64,000 nt of DNA from Gammaproteobacteria bacterium. Its GTDB lineage: Bacteria; Pseudomonadota; Gammaproteobacteria; Steroidobacterales; Steroidobacteraceae. The position numbers were made by a program, and so were the translations under genes. The stretch's first letter is position 1; every line of letters starts with the position of its first letter. Location: positions 1-64,000 of the forward strand of contig CANGOP010000003.1 of assembly GCA_947455595.1 (NCBI GenBank), read 5' to 3'. Positions 27,586 to 36,356 of the stretch are shown in pieces. The notes beneath the pieces were generated by a model. That model was not told the origin of the DNA. It worked only from the letters and a program-made list of their open reading frames with translations, and did no database searches.

Positions 27586-28143
27586 TCACCCCGCGGTTTG
27601 CAGAAATGAGGGGTGCTCGACTAATTTTTTTAAACTCATCACCGGCCAGCTGTCACCAGCCCGCCGGAACGAACCCGCCAGGAACCGTTCACAGCGCACT
27701 AATGTGGGAGGCGGCACGGCCTGGTACTCGACCTCGGCAAATCGTCGAAAACCCAGTACTTCATCCACCAGGAATCCAGCGGGGACATCGCGATGATTGA
27801 CGACCAGGACGCGCGAGGAACGTACCGCCGGGGTGACGCCGCTGCCGAGAAACTGCCGGAGGTCGACGATTGGCATTAATTGGCCACGCAGATTGCTCAG
27901 ACCAAGAATCCAGCTTCTGGCTCCGGGCACTCGCGTGAGTTGGCCGGGCAGAGACATCACTTCGCGCATTTCGTCTCTCGGGACGACGAAGGTTTCAGGC
28001 CCAAGCCGAAAGGCCACGCCTACCCATTCATTTCCGTCACTCGCTCGTCGACCTCCAGACGCGGCACGCCCACGGCGCTCGAGTTCGCGCAGAAGTTCGT
28101 ACGGACGATCGCGCAACGCTCGCAGATTTTGCTGCGCAGTCAT
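27586..28143 (-). CDS. pilI: CheW-like adaptor PilI
   Basis: A 185-residue CheW-domain protein that couples the chemoreceptor PilJ to the kinase ChpA. Core CheW signatures are GVAFRLGPETFVVPRDEMREVM, RVPGARSWILGLSNLRGQLMPIVDLRQFLG and PAGFLVDEVLGFRRF. The N-terminal extension (about 40 residues, starting MTAQQNLRALRDRPYELLRELERRG) is typical of PilI. It lies in the order pilG-pilH-pilI-pilJ-chpA, six bases after pilH. ATG at 28143 is the only reasonable start. Confidence 0.92.
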   Translation of the reverse strand: MTAQQNLRALRDRPYELLRELERRGRAASGGRRASDGNEWVGVAFRLGPETFVVPRDEMREVMSLPGQLTRVPGARSWILGLSNLRGQLMPIVDLRQFLGSGVTPAVRSSRVLVVNHRDVPAGFLVDEVLGFRRFAEVEYQAVPPPTLVRCERFLAGSFRRAGDSWPVMSLKKLVEHPSFLQTAG

Positions 28144-28149
28144 GGTGGA

Positions 28150-28515
28150 TTAGCCCGCGAGCGCGGACTGGGCTTTCTGTACAAGCGTCTCTGCAGAGAC
28201 AGGCTTGACCAGATAGTCAATGGCGCCCTGACGCATCCCCCAGACGCGATCGGACTCTTGGCCTTTACTGGTCACCATGATGATGGGGATACCTCGGGTA
28301 ACCGGGTCTTTCGCCAAGGCTCGCGTGGCCTGATAGCCATTCACCCCCGGCATGACGATATCCATCAAAATGAGGTCCGGCTTGATCGTCTTCGCCAGTC
28401 GAACGCCCTCTTCGCCATCGGCAGCAGAGGCCGTCTCGAAGCCAACTTTTTCCAGTGCGCGACGAATCACATGCACTTCAGTTGGAGAGTCGTCGACAAT
28501 GAGAATGAGCGCCAC
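28150..28515 (-). CDS. pilH: Response regulator PilH
   Basis: A 121-residue stand-alone CheY-like receiver. The acidic pocket is in LIVDDSPTE, the phospho-aspartate is in PDLILMDIVMPGVNGYQ (about residue 52), and the conserved threonine/serine and lysine lie in IIMVTSKGQ and DYLVKPVS. Start is GTG at 28515 with AAGGGGG upstream. In P. aeruginosa PilH antagonises PilG in control of pilus retraction and cAMP. Ten bases separate it from pilG. It has no output domain. Confidence 0.93.
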   Translation of the reverse strand: MALILIVDDSPTEVHVIRRALEKVGFETASAADGEEGVRLAKTIKPDLILMDIVMPGVNGYQATRALAKDPVTRGIPIIMVTSKGQESDRVWGMRQGAIDYLVKPVSAETLVQKAQSALAG

Positions 28516-28524
28516 AGAACCCCC

Positions 28525-28950
28525 TTAATGAGACGACGCTGCGGCTGCACTCACGTGCTGCTCAATGGCGCCGAGTAGTTCCTCACGGGTAAATGGTTTA
28601 GTGAGATAGTGCTCGGATCCAACGATGCGGCCGCGCGCCCGATCGAAGAGGCCGTCCTTAGAGGACAACATGATGACGGGGATCGCTCGAAAGGCCTTGT
28701 TGTGTTTGATCAGAGAGCAAGTCTGATATCCGTCCAAGCGGGGCATCATGATGTCGACAAAGACTATATCGGGCGGGTGATCGGCGAGTTTGGCCAACGC
28801 GTCGAATCCGTCGATTGCCGTATGGACCTCACAGCCTTCCTTCGTCAGGAGTGTTTCGGCGGTCCGCCGGATCGTCTTGCTGTCGTCGATGACCAATACC
28901 TTGAGCCCCGCCAGGCGGGCTTTGGAGGTCATTTGCGCTGCGTTATCCAT
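28525..28950 (-). CDS. pilG: Response regulator PilG
   Basis: A 141-residue receiver-domain protein, first gene of the Pil-Chp cluster. The pocket motif is KVLVIDDSKTIRRTAETLL, the phospho-aspartate sits in PDIVFVDIMMPRLDGYQT, and the switch lysine in HYLTKPFTREELL. ATG at 28950 is chosen: it has AGGA upstream and gives the usual short N-terminus; a longer in-frame start at 29067 adds non-conserved sequence. In relatives PilG promotes pilus extension through interaction with FimL/FimV and CyaB. It is divergent from gshB with a 232-base gap, which must hold promoters for both; I could not define them. Confidence 0.92.
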   Translation of the reverse strand: MDNAAQMTSKARLAGLKVLVIDDSKTIRRTAETLLTKEGCEVHTAIDGFDALAKLADHPPDIVFVDIMMPRLDGYQTCSLIKHNKAFRAIPVIMLSSKDGLFDRARGRIVGSEHYLTKPFTREELLGAIEQHVSAAAASSH

Positions 28951-29182
28951 CGCTATTCCTGACTCGGCCGTACCACGACCAGACCGACCCACTTCGCGCA
29001 CGACAGGGTGCGAGCAGGACGCTGCCGGAAGACCTTGATTCTTGCATATCGCCCGGTTGGTAGCCACGACATGTGGCCCTCAACAGGTACTATCCCGGTC
29101 CGGTGTACCATGAACAGCCCCCAGCAGGGTTGATCGATTTCACAATGACCCACCGTCAGGTGGAGTGCCGGAGTTCAGCACG

Positions 29183-30151
29183 ATGAATCGCCCTATTCGC
29201 CTTGGCGTCGTCATGGATCCGATTGAGGACATTAAGCCCAAAAAGGATTCGACTTTGGCCATGCTTCTAGCCGCCCAAGCGCGCGGCTGGGAGCTTCATT
29301 ACGCTGAATTGTCACATCTTTATCTGCGGGACGGTGCTCCGATGGGCCGGTGGGCGCCCTTAACCGTCCGCCCGGACGCTAGCGACTGGTTCACCCGTGG
29401 CGAAGCGGTCGTTCGGAATTTTGCGGATCTCGACGTCGTCTTGATGCGCAAGGATCCCCCGTTTGATATGGAGTACATTTATTCCACCTACATCCTTGAC
29501 CGCGCCGAGCTGGCTGGCACGTTGGTCGTCAACCGGCCACAAGGCCTGCGGGACATGAACGAGAAGGTCTATACGGCCTGGTTCCCGGATTGCTGCGCAC
29601 CGACCCTGATCACCCGCAATATGGCCGACATGCATGCGTTTCAGCGCGAGCACGGCAAGATCGTCTGCAAGCCCTTGTACGGCATGGGCGGACGATCCGT
29701 TTTCGTCATTGAACCCGGCGACAAGAACGCCCAGGTGATTTTCGAAACGCTGTCCGAGTACGGGACCCGGTTTGCGATCGTACAACGGTACGTGCCCGAG
29801 ATCGTCAGCGGTGGAGACTGTCGCGTCATCTTGGTTGATGGTGAGCCGGTCCCCTTCGCGCTCGCGCGCATTCCCTCTTCCAGTGATAACCGCGGCAATC
29901 TCGCCGCCGGTGCCACCGGCGTCGCCCGGCCTTTGAATGACCGGGATCGGTGGCTGGCCGCCCAGATTGGCCCAGCGTTACGGGACCGCGGGATGCTGTT
30001 TGTCGGCTTGGATGTCATCGGCAACTTCGTCACGGAAATTAATGTCACGAGCCCAACGGGTATTCGGGAAATTGACCAGCAGTGTGGGACGGACATCGCC
30101 GGACTGCTTATGGATGCCATTTCCCGACGGCTGACTGCTCGGGAAGCCTGA
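29183..30151 (+). CDS. gshB: Glutathione synthetase
   Basis: A 322-residue ATP-grasp ligase that joins gamma-glutamylcysteine and glycine. Clear family blocks are LGVVMDPIEDIKPKKDSTLAML at the start, KVYTAWFPDCCAPTLITR, GGRSVFVIEPG, QRYVPEIVSGGDCRVILVDGEPVP and the C-terminal INVTSPTGIREIDQQCG. ATG at 29183 has GGAG nearby and fits the family start. It sits opposite pilG, a neighbour also seen in pseudomonads, and is followed two bases later by the acylase gene on the same strand. Confidence 0.96.
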   Translation: MNRPIRLGVVMDPIEDIKPKKDSTLAMLLAAQARGWELHYAELSHLYLRDGAPMGRWAPLTVRPDASDWFTRGEAVVRNFADLDVVLMRKDPPFDMEYIYSTYILDRAELAGTLVVNRPQGLRDMNEKVYTAWFPDCCAPTLITRNMADMHAFQREHGKIVCKPLYGMGGRSVFVIEPGDKNAQVIFETLSEYGTRFAIVQRYVPEIVSGGDCRVILVDGEPVPFALARIPSSSDNRGNLAAGATGVARPLNDRDRWLAAQIGPALRDRGMLFVGLDVIGNFVTEINVTSPTGIREIDQQCGTDIAGLLMDAISRRLTAREA

Positions 30152-30153
30152 TC

Positions 30154-32514
30154 GTGCGCCGGGTGCTGGTTGCAGCTTTGTTCGGGCTCACAGCCGCTGC
30201 TCGAGCGAACGTTCTCCCCGAAACGGTGCCGGTAGGAGGCTTGCAGTCACCCGCAGAAATATTGATCGACGGCTGGGGCGTTCCGCATATTTATGCCCGC
30301 AACGAGTCGGATTTGTATTTCGCTCAGGGCTTTAATGCAGCCCGCGACCGCCTCTTCCAGATTGACCTGTGGCGTCGCCGGGGCCTCGGCCAATTGTCGG
30401 AGGTTTTCGGTAAGGCGTACGTTGAGGATGATCGGGCAGCGCGTCTGTTCCTCTATCGGGGAGATATGGCGGCAGAATGGGCGATTTACGGCCGTTCAGC
30501 GCACAAAGCGGCACGGCGATTTACGGACGGAATCAACGCCTACATCAAAATCCTGGACGCCCATCCCGAACAATTGCCCGTCGAATTCCGGCTCGCACAG
30601 TACCGTCCCGCCCGTTGGTCTGCCGACGATCTCGTGCGGATCCGAAGCCACGGACTCTCACGAAACGTCGAGAGCGAGGTGGCGCGGGCTATGACCGCCT
30701 GTCGCGGGGATCTCACGGCCGACCAAGTCCGCGCCCCCATCACCCCGAGTTGGGACGTGAAATTGCCGCAAGGCCTCGATCCTTGCATTCCCGCGGACGT
30801 GCTACGACCGTACATGCTGGCAACGCGGGAATTTCGCCTGAATGCACCCGGCAATCCGCAAACCCGCGCACTCTCAGCCCCACCAGAGTCGGTTGATGGC
30901 AGCAACAATTGGGTCATTAGCCCGGCTAAAACAACGACCGGTCGTCCTATTCTGGCCAATGACCCTCATCGGGCTTTTTCAGAGCCGAGCGTTCGCTACC
31001 TCGTAGGACTCGAGGCACCGGGCATACACTTGGTTGGCGCAAACGAGCCACAAATTCCGGGTGTCTCCTTAGGCCACAATGAATCGATTGCCTTTGGGTA
31101 CACGATCTTCCCCGCCGATCAGGAAGATCTGTACGTTTACGATTTGGACGCCACTTCCTCGAACTACCGATTTAGGGGCCAGTGGGAACCGATTCGTGAG
31201 ACCCAAGAGACCTTACGGGTCCGCGATGCAGCACCGCAATCGGTCAGTCTCCAATTCACCCGTCACGGCCCCGTGCTCTACGTCGACAAAGCTCGGCACA
31301 AAGCCTACGCCTTGCGAAGCGCGTGGGGCGAGCCCGGTACGTCCGTCTACTTTGGCGCCTTGCGTTACCAGAAGGCCCACAATCTGCATGACTACTCGCA
31401 GGCTATCGCGCATTGGCGAGCCCCGACACTGAATCATGTCTACGCCGACGTGACGGGCAAAATTGCCTGGAAGGCAGCCGGCTATATCCCCCGTAGACCG
31501 AACCATGACGGCCTATTGCCCGTTCCTGGGGATGGCCGATTCGAGTGGCAGGGGTTCATTAAGCCACTCGAGATGCCAAGCCGAATCAACCCTCCGGAAG
31601 GCTTTTTAACCACCTCTAACGAGCTAAATCTGCCGACGGGATATCCATATCAAGATTTAAAGCCCGGCTTTGAGTGGACCGCGGGGTGGCGCCACGAACG
31701 CATCACCAGTCTCCTCGCCGCGAGCGGCCGCCTCTCCGTAGAGGACTCGAAGCACGTACAAACTGACAACGTCTCGCTACCTGCCCGCCGCCTCGCGGCA
31801 GTCGTTAAAGAATTAAAATCAGACGACGGCGATGCACGCGCTGCGCTGGCACTGCTGGACCATTGGGATGGCCGCGTTGCCGCGGATTCGCCGGCTGCGG
31901 CACTGTATGAGGTCTGGTTCGCCCATCATCTTCGCATCAGCATACGCAATTTATTGATGGCAGGTCCGCAAGCGGCGACGGTCGACGGCGCCCACGTGGA
32001 TGTGATCGTCAACTTTGCAGAGAAACCCCAACAATGGCTTGCGGAGCATGCACTTGAGCGTCGCGATGAGCTTTTGCTGAATACGCTGGCGGCAGCTTAT
32101 CGGGAAGTGAGGACGCGCCTGGGGGCGGACAGCGTGCGCTGGCGTTGGGATGGGCTGCATTTCAACCTGTCTGAACACCCTTTATCGGCCATTGTCGACG
32201 AGGCACAACGGGCCCATCTGAATGTGGGACCCATCCCCAAAGATGGCGATGCGTTCGTTCCGAGTCAGTCCAGCTATCGATCAGCCGACTTCAGAGATAC
32301 CGGCGGTCCCTCGGTACGGGTCATCATGGATGTTGGGCAGTGGGACAATTCCGTGGCCGTCAATCATCCCGGACAATCGGGCGACCCGGATAGCCCGCAC
32401 TACCGTGACCTCGCTGAACTCTGGCGGAAGGGCGACTATTTCCCCTTGCTGTTCAGCCGAGCTGCCGTAGAAAAAGTAGCCGAGCGATCGATCAAACTCG
32501 TACCAATACGCTGA
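30154..32514 (+). CDS. Penicillin-acylase-family amidohydrolase (periplasmic)
   Basis: A 786-residue Ntn hydrolase of the penicillin/AHL acylase family. It has a signal peptide (RRVLVAALFGLTAAARA, then N), an alpha-subunit region (GVPHIYARNESDLYFAQGF), and the autocatalytic site Gly249-Ser250 in DGSNNWVIS, which would start the beta subunit. NDPHR and TTSNELN supply other active-site residues. GTG at 30154 lies two bases after the gshB stop with GGGAAG upstream. Members hydrolyse penicillins, cephalosporin side chains or acyl-homoserine lactones; the substrate cannot be told here. It looks intact and complete. Confidence 0.88.
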   Translation: MRRVLVAALFGLTAAARANVLPETVPVGGLQSPAEILIDGWGVPHIYARNESDLYFAQGFNAARDRLFQIDLWRRRGLGQLSEVFGKAYVEDDRAARLFLYRGDMAAEWAIYGRSAHKAARRFTDGINAYIKILDAHPEQLPVEFRLAQYRPARWSADDLVRIRSHGLSRNVESEVARAMTACRGDLTADQVRAPITPSWDVKLPQGLDPCIPADVLRPYMLATREFRLNAPGNPQTRALSAPPESVDGSNNWVISPAKTTTGRPILANDPHRAFSEPSVRYLVGLEAPGIHLVGANEPQIPGVSLGHNESIAFGYTIFPADQEDLYVYDLDATSSNYRFRGQWEPIRETQETLRVRDAAPQSVSLQFTRHGPVLYVDKARHKAYALRSAWGEPGTSVYFGALRYQKAHNLHDYSQAIAHWRAPTLNHVYADVTGKIAWKAAGYIPRRPNHDGLLPVPGDGRFEWQGFIKPLEMPSRINPPEGFLTTSNELNLPTGYPYQDLKPGFEWTAGWRHERITSLLAASGRLSVEDSKHVQTDNVSLPARRLAAVVKELKSDDGDARAALALLDHWDGRVAADSPAAALYEVWFAHHLRISIRNLLMAGPQAATVDGAHVDVIVNFAEKPQQWLAEHALERRDELLLNTLAAAYREVRTRLGADSVRWRWDGLHFNLSEHPLSAIVDEAQRAHLNVGPIPKDGDAFVPSQSSYRSADFRDTGGPSVRVIMDVGQWDNSVAVNHPGQSGDPDSPHYRDLAELWRKGDYFPLLFSRAAVEKVAERSIKLVPIR

Positions 32515-32530
32515 AATCAAACAAATAATC

Positions 32531-33412
32531 GTGTCCGCTCCTGCCTCTTCACCACCAACCGCCAGCCCGCACGACCGACTCGTGACAGCGATTTTCATCG
32601 CTGTGGTATTCCACCTACTGATCCTGCTCGGAGTTGGCTTCTCGGCCAGTTCCCAGAAATCTCGAGAAGCGTCGTCACTGGAGGTCATTTTGGTCCATGA
32701 CCCGATCTCAGAGGCTGAGCAGAATGAACAGGCCGACTATCTAGCCGAGGTCAATCAACACGGAGGCGGCACCGCTGCCGATGTCCGTCGTGCCGAGGCG
32801 CCAGGTGCGGCGCCGTTGTCCGGTGCTGACGGCTCTGCGTCAGGTGGATCTGATCACTCAGCGGGCGCAGCGGAGGATGATCTCGTGGCCACACGCCACA
32901 GCAGCGCACCGGGCGCCTCAATCCGTGCCGTAGCCGCCGGCGCTCGGTCGCCGATCGTGGTCGAATCACCCCGCGCGGACGACACCGCTCTGGATACGGG
33001 GGATGCATTTGCCCTGCGCGGGCACCCGCAGAGAGAATTGGTCATTACCGCTAACACCCGCGCATCCAGTGTTGCTGTGTATTTGGATGCTTGGCGACAT
33101 CGCATTGAACGCATTGGCACCGCCAACTATCCGCTCGATGCCGTACGTCGGGCGCACCTGACGGGAAGTCCAGTCTTGGAAGTTCGGGTTGCCTCTGACG
33201 GCCGCCTTGTCGACGCCATTGTCAGCCGCTCCTCTGGTCATCTCGAAATCGATCAAGCGGCGCTGAATATCTTGCGCCTCGCCGCACCTTTTGAGCCTTT
33301 CCCGGCCAATCTGGCCGCCGAGCACGATAGCGTGCGATTGACATACGAATGGCAATTCTCAAACGGCGAGTGGACCGACTCAGCAGTTCGCGCTCCGGCC
33401 AACACGCGATAG
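32531..33412 (+). CDS. TonB-family energy transducer
   Basis: A 293-residue protein with one N-terminal transmembrane helix (about residues 17-37), a long low-complexity periplasmic linker rich in Ala, Ser and Gly, and a C-terminal TonB domain (about 200-280: YLDAWRHRIERIGTANYPLDA, SPVLEVRVASDGRLVDAIVSRSSGH). It should link inner-membrane proton-motive force to outer-membrane receptors such as the BtuB found in this window. Its linker lacks the usual Pro-Lys/Pro-Glu repeats. GTG at 32531 is the start. No exbB or exbD is nearby. In several gammaproteobacteria a tonB gene lies between gshB and yqgE, as here. Confidence 0.88.
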   Translation: MSAPASSPPTASPHDRLVTAIFIAVVFHLLILLGVGFSASSQKSREASSLEVILVHDPISEAEQNEQADYLAEVNQHGGGTAADVRRAEAPGAAPLSGADGSASGGSDHSAGAAEDDLVATRHSSAPGASIRAVAAGARSPIVVESPRADDTALDTGDAFALRGHPQRELVITANTRASSVAVYLDAWRHRIERIGTANYPLDAVRRAHLTGSPVLEVRVASDGRLVDAIVSRSSGHLEIDQAALNILRLAAPFEPFPANLAAEHDSVRLTYEWQFSNGEWTDSAVRAPANTR

Positions 33413-33452
33413 GCTCCTTGTCGGGGACCGATTCGGGGCCGATACTACGTCC

Positions 33453-34025
33453 ATGGCTGGCGACTATTTGACGAATCAATTGCTGGTGGCAATGCCGGCG
33501 CTCGGCGACCCGAACTTCGCGCACACCGTGACGCTCGTCTGTGAGCACAACAAAGATGGCGCTCTTGGAATTGTGATCAATCGCCCAATGGAAATGGCGG
33601 TCAGCGAAGTCTTCGAGCAACTGGATCTGGCCACGCAGGATTTACGCCTACGCGATCAGCCCGTGCTCAGAGGGGGACCTGTCGCACCTGAGCGCGGCTT
33701 CGTGCTACATCCGCCTATGGACCCGGGAAGTGGCCCGTATGACGCGACCCTTCGAGTCTCATCTACGCTGCATGTCACCACTTCCCGGGATGTCTTGGCC
33801 GCCATCTCTCGGGGAGAAGGGCCCGCCCAAGCGTTGGTAGCACTGGGCTATGCCGGATGGGGCGCGGGACAACTCGAAGAAGAAATACGTTCGAATGCTT
33901 GGTTGAACGTGCCGGTTGATGACGCAATTTTGTTTCAGGTGCCGTTCAATGAGCGGTGGCAAGCCGCGATGAAACTGCTGGGCATCGATTCTTCACGGCT
34001 GTCGAGTCAGGCGGGTCATGCCTGA
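33453..34025 (+). CDS. yqgE: YqgE/AlgH family protein
   Basis: A 190-residue protein of the UPF0301 (DUF179) family. The start MAGDYLTNQLLVAMPALGDPNFAHTVTLVCEHNKDGALGIVINRP and the RGGPVAPERGFVLH block are diagnostic. In Pseudomonas the homologue AlgH was linked to alginate regulation, but the biochemical role is unresolved. It precedes ruvX, overlapping by eight bases, a pairing conserved across proteobacteria. Confidence 0.93.
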   Translation: MAGDYLTNQLLVAMPALGDPNFAHTVTLVCEHNKDGALGIVINRPMEMAVSEVFEQLDLATQDLRLRDQPVLRGGPVAPERGFVLHPPMDPGSGPYDATLRVSSTLHVTTSRDVLAAISRGEGPAQALVALGYAGWGAGQLEEEIRSNAWLNVPVDDAILFQVPFNERWQAAMKLLGIDSSRLSSQAGHA

Positions 34026-34482
34026 ATCCCTAGGGCAGACTGTCGTCGCACTGGGCTTTGACTTCGGGCAAAAGCGGATCGGAATCGCTTCCGGGGATAG
34101 TTTGACCTTGGGCGCCCGACCCATTCGCACCGTTCCCTGCCACAGCAACGCCGCGGTCGACTGGAGCGCGATTGACCGATGCGTCCGAGAGTGGGATCCG
34201 GCCGTCTTCGTGGTGGGAGTACCTTATAATATGGACGGTACGCCGACTGCGCTGACAGAAGCGGCCGCGGCCTTCGGCGCCGAACTGTCTGCTCGTCATG
34301 GACGCCCGGTTGAGCTCGTCGATGAGCGCCTGTCCTCCCGCGAGGCGGAAGACCAGTTACGCCACCGCAGAGCGACTGGAGAACGCAAGAGACGCGTGGA
34401 ACGCGGTGACATTGACGCGGTGGCCGCTGCCGTACTGCTTGAACAATGGCTGCGCGAACGCAGCCGACTGCCCAGGATCTGA
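34018..34482 (+). CDS. ruvX: YqgF/RuvX Holliday-junction resolvase-like protein
   Basis: A 154-residue RNase H-fold protein. The active-site-like motif ALGFDFGQKRIGIASGD, the VVGVPYNMDGTPT segment and VELVDERLSSREAEDQLR are standard for YqgF, and the C-terminal DIDAVAAAVLLEQWL contains the final acidic residue. YqgF has been linked to 16S pre-rRNA 5' processing; the resolvase function was inferred from fold. It overlaps yqgE by eight bases and ends two bases before pyrB, so the run is one operon. Confidence 0.94.
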   Translation: MPESLGQTVVALGFDFGQKRIGIASGDSLTLGARPIRTVPCHSNAAVDWSAIDRCVREWDPAVFVVGVPYNMDGTPTALTEAAAAFGAELSARHGRPVELVDERLSSREAEDQLRHRRATGERKRRVERGDIDAVAAAVLLEQWLRERSRLPRI

Positions 34483-34484
34483 AT

Positions 34485-35459
34485 ATGCCGCCCTTCAGCC
34501 AATTTGACTCATCAGGCCGACTCCGGCATCTCATCACATTGGATGGGCTGTCGGATGAGCAGATCCGAGAACTTCTGGATCGCGCGCAGCACTATCTAGC
34601 GCCACGGGGATCTATTCCCGTCCGCAGTCGCGACTTGGAAGGCACCACCATTGCCAACATCTTCAACGAACCCAGCACGCGGACTCGTTCCTCATTTGAG
34701 CTGGCTGGTCTGCGCTTGGGGGCAGACGTCCTGAACCTCGAGATTCAACTGTCTTCTCGCGTCAAAGGCGAAACAGTTCTCGATACGATTCACACTCTCG
34801 AATCAATGGCCGTTGATGTATTTGTCATCCGTGATGCGGAACCGGGCATCACGCAATTCGTCGCCGAACACGTCTACGACCATGTCAGCGTGCTGTCAGC
34901 GGGTGAGGCTCATCTCACTCATCCGACACAGGGTCTCTTGGATGCCCTGACTATTCTTCGCCACAAAGGCGGATTCAGAGACCTCTCTGTCGCCGTCGTG
35001 GGAGATGTCAAACATTCACGCGTTGCTCGCTCCGCGTATCACATCTTCACAGCGCTGCGTGTTGGCGAACTGAGGATCGTCGCACCCGAAGCGCTCATGC
35101 CGCCTTCTGGGGAGATGCCTGATGCCGTGCGCTTTCACTCCATCGAAGAAGGCATCGCGCATTGTGACGTCGTCATGATGTTGCGCGTACAACGAGAACG
35201 GATGGCGCAGGCTGCTATCCCAGATCCACACGATTACCATGCTCGTTGGGGGCTCACCGCTTCGCGTCTCCAATTAGCCCGGCCCGATGCGATCGTGATG
35301 CACCCCGGCCCGATGAATCGAGAGGTCGAGATTTCCTCCGAAGTTGCCGATGGGCCACGCTCTGTCATTCGAGAACAGGTCATTAACGGCGTTGCCGTGA
35401 GAATGGCGGTTCTAGACACCGTAATCAGCAACCGAAGAAAACAAGGGGATAACCGGTGA
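34485..35459 (+). CDS. pyrB: Aspartate carbamoyltransferase catalytic subunit
   Basis: A 324-residue enzyme for the first committed step of pyrimidine synthesis. Carbamoyl-phosphate binding residues appear in NIFNEPSTRTRSSFELAG, with SRVKGETVLDTI, THPTQGLLDAL and VMHPGPMNREVEI all conserved. The start at 34485 is two bases after ruvX. The gene order yqgE-ruvX-pyrB resembles pseudomonads, but pyrR is missing between them, and no pyrI or pyrC-like partner follows. Instead a PyrK-like gene follows, overlapping by four bases (GTGA). Confidence 0.95.
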   Translation: MPPFSQFDSSGRLRHLITLDGLSDEQIRELLDRAQHYLAPRGSIPVRSRDLEGTTIANIFNEPSTRTRSSFELAGLRLGADVLNLEIQLSSRVKGETVLDTIHTLESMAVDVFVIRDAEPGITQFVAEHVYDHVSVLSAGEAHLTHPTQGLLDALTILRHKGGFRDLSVAVVGDVKHSRVARSAYHIFTALRVGELRIVAPEALMPPSGEMPDAVRFHSIEEGIAHCDVVMMLRVQRERMAQAAIPDPHDYHARWGLTASRLQLARPDAIVMHPGPMNREVEISSEVADGPRSVIREQVINGVAVRMAVLDTVISNRRKQGDNR

Positions 35460-36346
35460 CCGTGCAGCATCCGCCACACCGAGCCAGCATATTGGTTGAA
35501 GACGCTCGCGTGATCGCGCATACCGCTTGGGAGGCTGATCAGTACGTATTGGTTCTGTCTGCCCCACGGATCGCCGCACGATCAAAGCCCGGCTCTTTTG
35601 TGCATCTGACTTGTGATCCCCATCTGCCGATGCGCCGCCCGCTGTCGCTACAGTCCGTCGACGTGAGCGCAGGAACGATTGAGATCCTTTACAAGGTCAT
35701 CGGCGAGGGCACGCGCCGACTATCCGCAGCCCGTGTCGGCGACACGTTGTCGTGCATGGGCCCTATTGGAAACGGTTTCTCGCCAGATCCCACCCGCCCA
35801 CGCGCCTTACTGATCGGCGGGGGCGTCGGCCTCCCTCCGATGGTCTTCTTGGCGGAAAAATTGGCTCAGTCCGGCGGCTACTACCCACTCGTACTGCTTG
35901 GCTCGGAGGTTCCCTTCCCATTCCGTAGTCGGCCGTCGTCGATCCTCGTGAATGGCATCCCGGACAGGGTGATCGCCGCCCATCCACGTATCGAGGCTAT
36001 CGGCATCGCCAGCCGTCTCACGAGCGGCGCCGGATTTTCTGGATGTTATGAGGGATACGTCACAGCGCTTGCGGCTATCTGGCTCGACAATATGTCACCT
36101 GAGGCTTTGTCACAGGTAGCGATCTACGCGTGTGGACCAACCCCCATGTTGGCTGCCACCGCACGGGTCGCGCGGCGGTTCGGCGTGCCGGCACAAGTTT
36201 CTTTAGAGGAATTTATGGCCTGCGCGGTGGGCGGGTGCGCAGGTTGTGCCGTCCCGGTCACTACATCGGAAGGCACGTACATGAAGCGCGTGTGTGTTGA
36301 TGGTCCGATTTTTGATGCGAACGAGGTCTTTCCAGAATCCGCATGA
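35456..36346 (+). CDS. PyrK-like flavin/iron-sulfur electron transfer subunit
   Basis: A 296-residue protein of the ferredoxin-reductase-like PyrK family. The FAD motif MRRPLSLQSVD, the nucleotide-binding LLIGGGVGLPPMVFLAEKL and the C-terminal cluster motif CAVGGCAGC plus a further cysteine 16 residues later (RVC) supply FAD, NAD and [2Fe-2S] sites. PyrK passes electrons from class 1B dihydroorotate dehydrogenase to NAD. No pyrD is adjacent, so the partner is unknown. It overlaps pyrB by four bases, supporting a pyrimidine role. A different partner enzyme remains possible. Confidence 0.85.
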   Translation: MTVQHPPHRASILVEDARVIAHTAWEADQYVLVLSAPRIAARSKPGSFVHLTCDPHLPMRRPLSLQSVDVSAGTIEILYKVIGEGTRRLSAARVGDTLSCMGPIGNGFSPDPTRPRALLIGGGVGLPPMVFLAEKLAQSGGYYPLVLLGSEVPFPFRSRPSSILVNGIPDRVIAAHPRIEAIGIASRLTSGAGFSGCYEGYVTALAAIWLDNMSPEALSQVAIYACGPTPMLAATARVARRFGVPAQVSLEEFMACAVGGCAGCAVPVTTSEGTYMKRVCVDGPIFDANEVFPESA

Positions 36347-36356
36347 GTTCCAATGT

